Shown one piece after another: positions 63,486-64,000 of a DNA stretch of 64,000 nt (positions are counted from its first letter, which is position 1; each line of letters opens with the position of its first letter). The translations under genes were made by a program, and so were the position numbers. The notes beneath the pieces are model-generated. The model made no database searches and was not told the DNA's origin. It saw only the letters and a program-made list of their open reading frames with translations. Source of the DNA: Pantoea alfalfae (GTDB lineage: Bacteria > Pseudomonadota > Gammaproteobacteria > Enterobacterales > Enterobacteriaceae); the NCBI RefSeq assembly GCF_019880205.1, contig NZ_CP082292.1, positions 1,054,001 to 1,118,000 of the forward strand, written 5' to 3'.

Positions 63486-64000
63486 TTAGCGTACCGCGCT
63501 GACAGATTCGCTGCTGTCGGCGTCAGACACACTGTAGAGACGCAGCGTTCCCTGCGCATTCAGCTCCTGACACAGGGTATTAAAAGCCTGCTCAAAAGTG
63601 GTGCCACTGGTTCGTGTTGGACTGTGGGCGGTCATTTGAATATAGAGCGTTGGTGGCAAATTGTGTTGCGCGGGTGTGATACGCGACACCAGTTCGGCCA
63701 CATTCATCTGATGCTTATCAATAAGATCGGTAAAGCGTTCAATAATATGCGGCGAGTCGGCCACTTCCACCTGAATGAACGCGGTATCGGGCATCGGCGG
63801 ACGAACCCCGGCGTTGGTGCGCTTCATGACGATAAGCAGCTCCAGCTCTGCGCCTTTCAGCGGCAGCGTCGATTCAATCAGCGTAATTGCGTTCCAGCTG
63901 CCCGACAGCAGCATGATAAAGGTGAACTCATCCCCAAGCATGGCAAGACGGCTATCTTCAATATTGCAACCGCAGCTGCTGACGTGTCGGGTAATCGTAT
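63486..64000 (-). CDS. gcvR: GcvR glycine cleavage repressor (5' end cut)
   Basis: The frame continues to the right edge; the first visible residues are ITRHVSSCGCNIEDSRLAML, the E. coli GcvR sequence from about residue 25. Two ACT domains are present (WNAITLIESTLPLKG and VADSPHIIERFTDLIDKHQMNVAELVSR). GcvR binds GcvA to antagonise activation of gcvTHP when glycine is low. About 25 N-terminal codons lie outside the window. Confidence 0.93.
   Translation of the reverse strand, partial: TITRHVSSCGCNIEDSRLAMLGDEFTFIMLLSGSWNAITLIESTLPLKGAELELLIVMKRTNAGVRPPMPDTAFIQVEVADSPHIIERFTDLIDKHQMNVAELVSRITPAQHNLPPTLYIQMTAHSPTRTSGTTFEQAFNTLCQELNAQGTLRLYSVSDADSSESVSAVR

Noticed and set aside
1..64000. CRISPR arrays, IS elements, tRNA or rRNA genes, prophage genes
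   Set aside because: No regularly spaced repeats, transposase or integrase motifs, cloverleaf-like sequences or phage structural genes were seen in a read-through of both strands.

Overview
The window is chromosomal DNA of a gamma-proteobacterium of order Enterobacterales, most likely Erwiniaceae and probably Pantoea or a close relative. The main evidence is gene order. It follows the Escherichia coli suhB-trmJ-isc-pepB-sseBA-yfhM-pbpC-ndk-rlmN-rodZ-ispG-hisS-yfgM-bamB-der-xseA-guaBA-ppx-ppk-purNM-upp-uraA-hda-bepA-bcp-gcvR backbone almost gene for gene, with proteins very close to the E. coli ones. The additions are typical of plant-associated enterics: PQQ glucose dehydrogenase, a protealysin-type protease with its inhibitor, MgtE, long-form PstC/PstA permeases and a DUF3750 protein. 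No rRNA, tRNA, insertion sequence, prophage or CRISPR array was seen.

Layout. 1-6.9 kb: suhB (cut by the window edge), trmJ, an isc operon reduced to iscR and iscS, pepB, sseB, sseA. 7-14.3 kb: alpha-2-macroglobulin yfhM and its partner pbpC. 14.4-24.4 kb: ndk, rlmN, pilW, rodZ, ispG, hisS, yfgM, bamB, der, yfgJ (nucleotide and isoprenoid metabolism, cell shape, outer-membrane assembly, ribosome assembly). 24.4-28.8 kb: accessory block with gcd and a protealysin/emfourin pair. 28.8-33.5 kb: xseA and guaBA. 33.8-37.5 kb: accessory block with DUF3750, a YodC-like mini-gene, a HicA-like two-gene module behind a palindromic operator, mgtE and yfgG. 37.6-46.5 kb: tehB, ppx-ppk and a divergent Pst-type transporter, linking phosphate import and polyphosphate. 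46.8-53.4 kb: purMN, upp, uraA, hda, yfgD, bepA. 53.4-62.8 kb: accessory block where E. coli has perM/hyf, holding two DsrE-like paralogues, a LacI/ABC-transporter/phosphodiesterase operon and a diguanylate cyclase. The window closes with bcp and gcvR.

The most unusual feature is the isc locus. iscU, iscA, hscB, hscA, fdx and iscX are missing between iscS and pepB, and IscS has lost about 18 C-terminal residues, the tail that contacts IscU. The upstream control region is nonetheless elaborate: three directly abutting 25-bp IscR boxes and an iscR-iscS intercistronic hairpin. IscS here is best read as a sulfur donor for tRNA and cofactor thiolation, with Fe-S assembly presumably carried by another machinery outside the window.

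Other leads are a HicA-like/HTH candidate toxin-antitoxin pair, a repeated structured intergenic element (one copy at the position of the E. coli RyfA sRNA), a phosphodiester uptake-and-hydrolysis operon behind a perfect 20-bp palindrome, and a decayed duplicate of the xseA 3' end. All similarity statements come from recognition of family sequences, not from searches.
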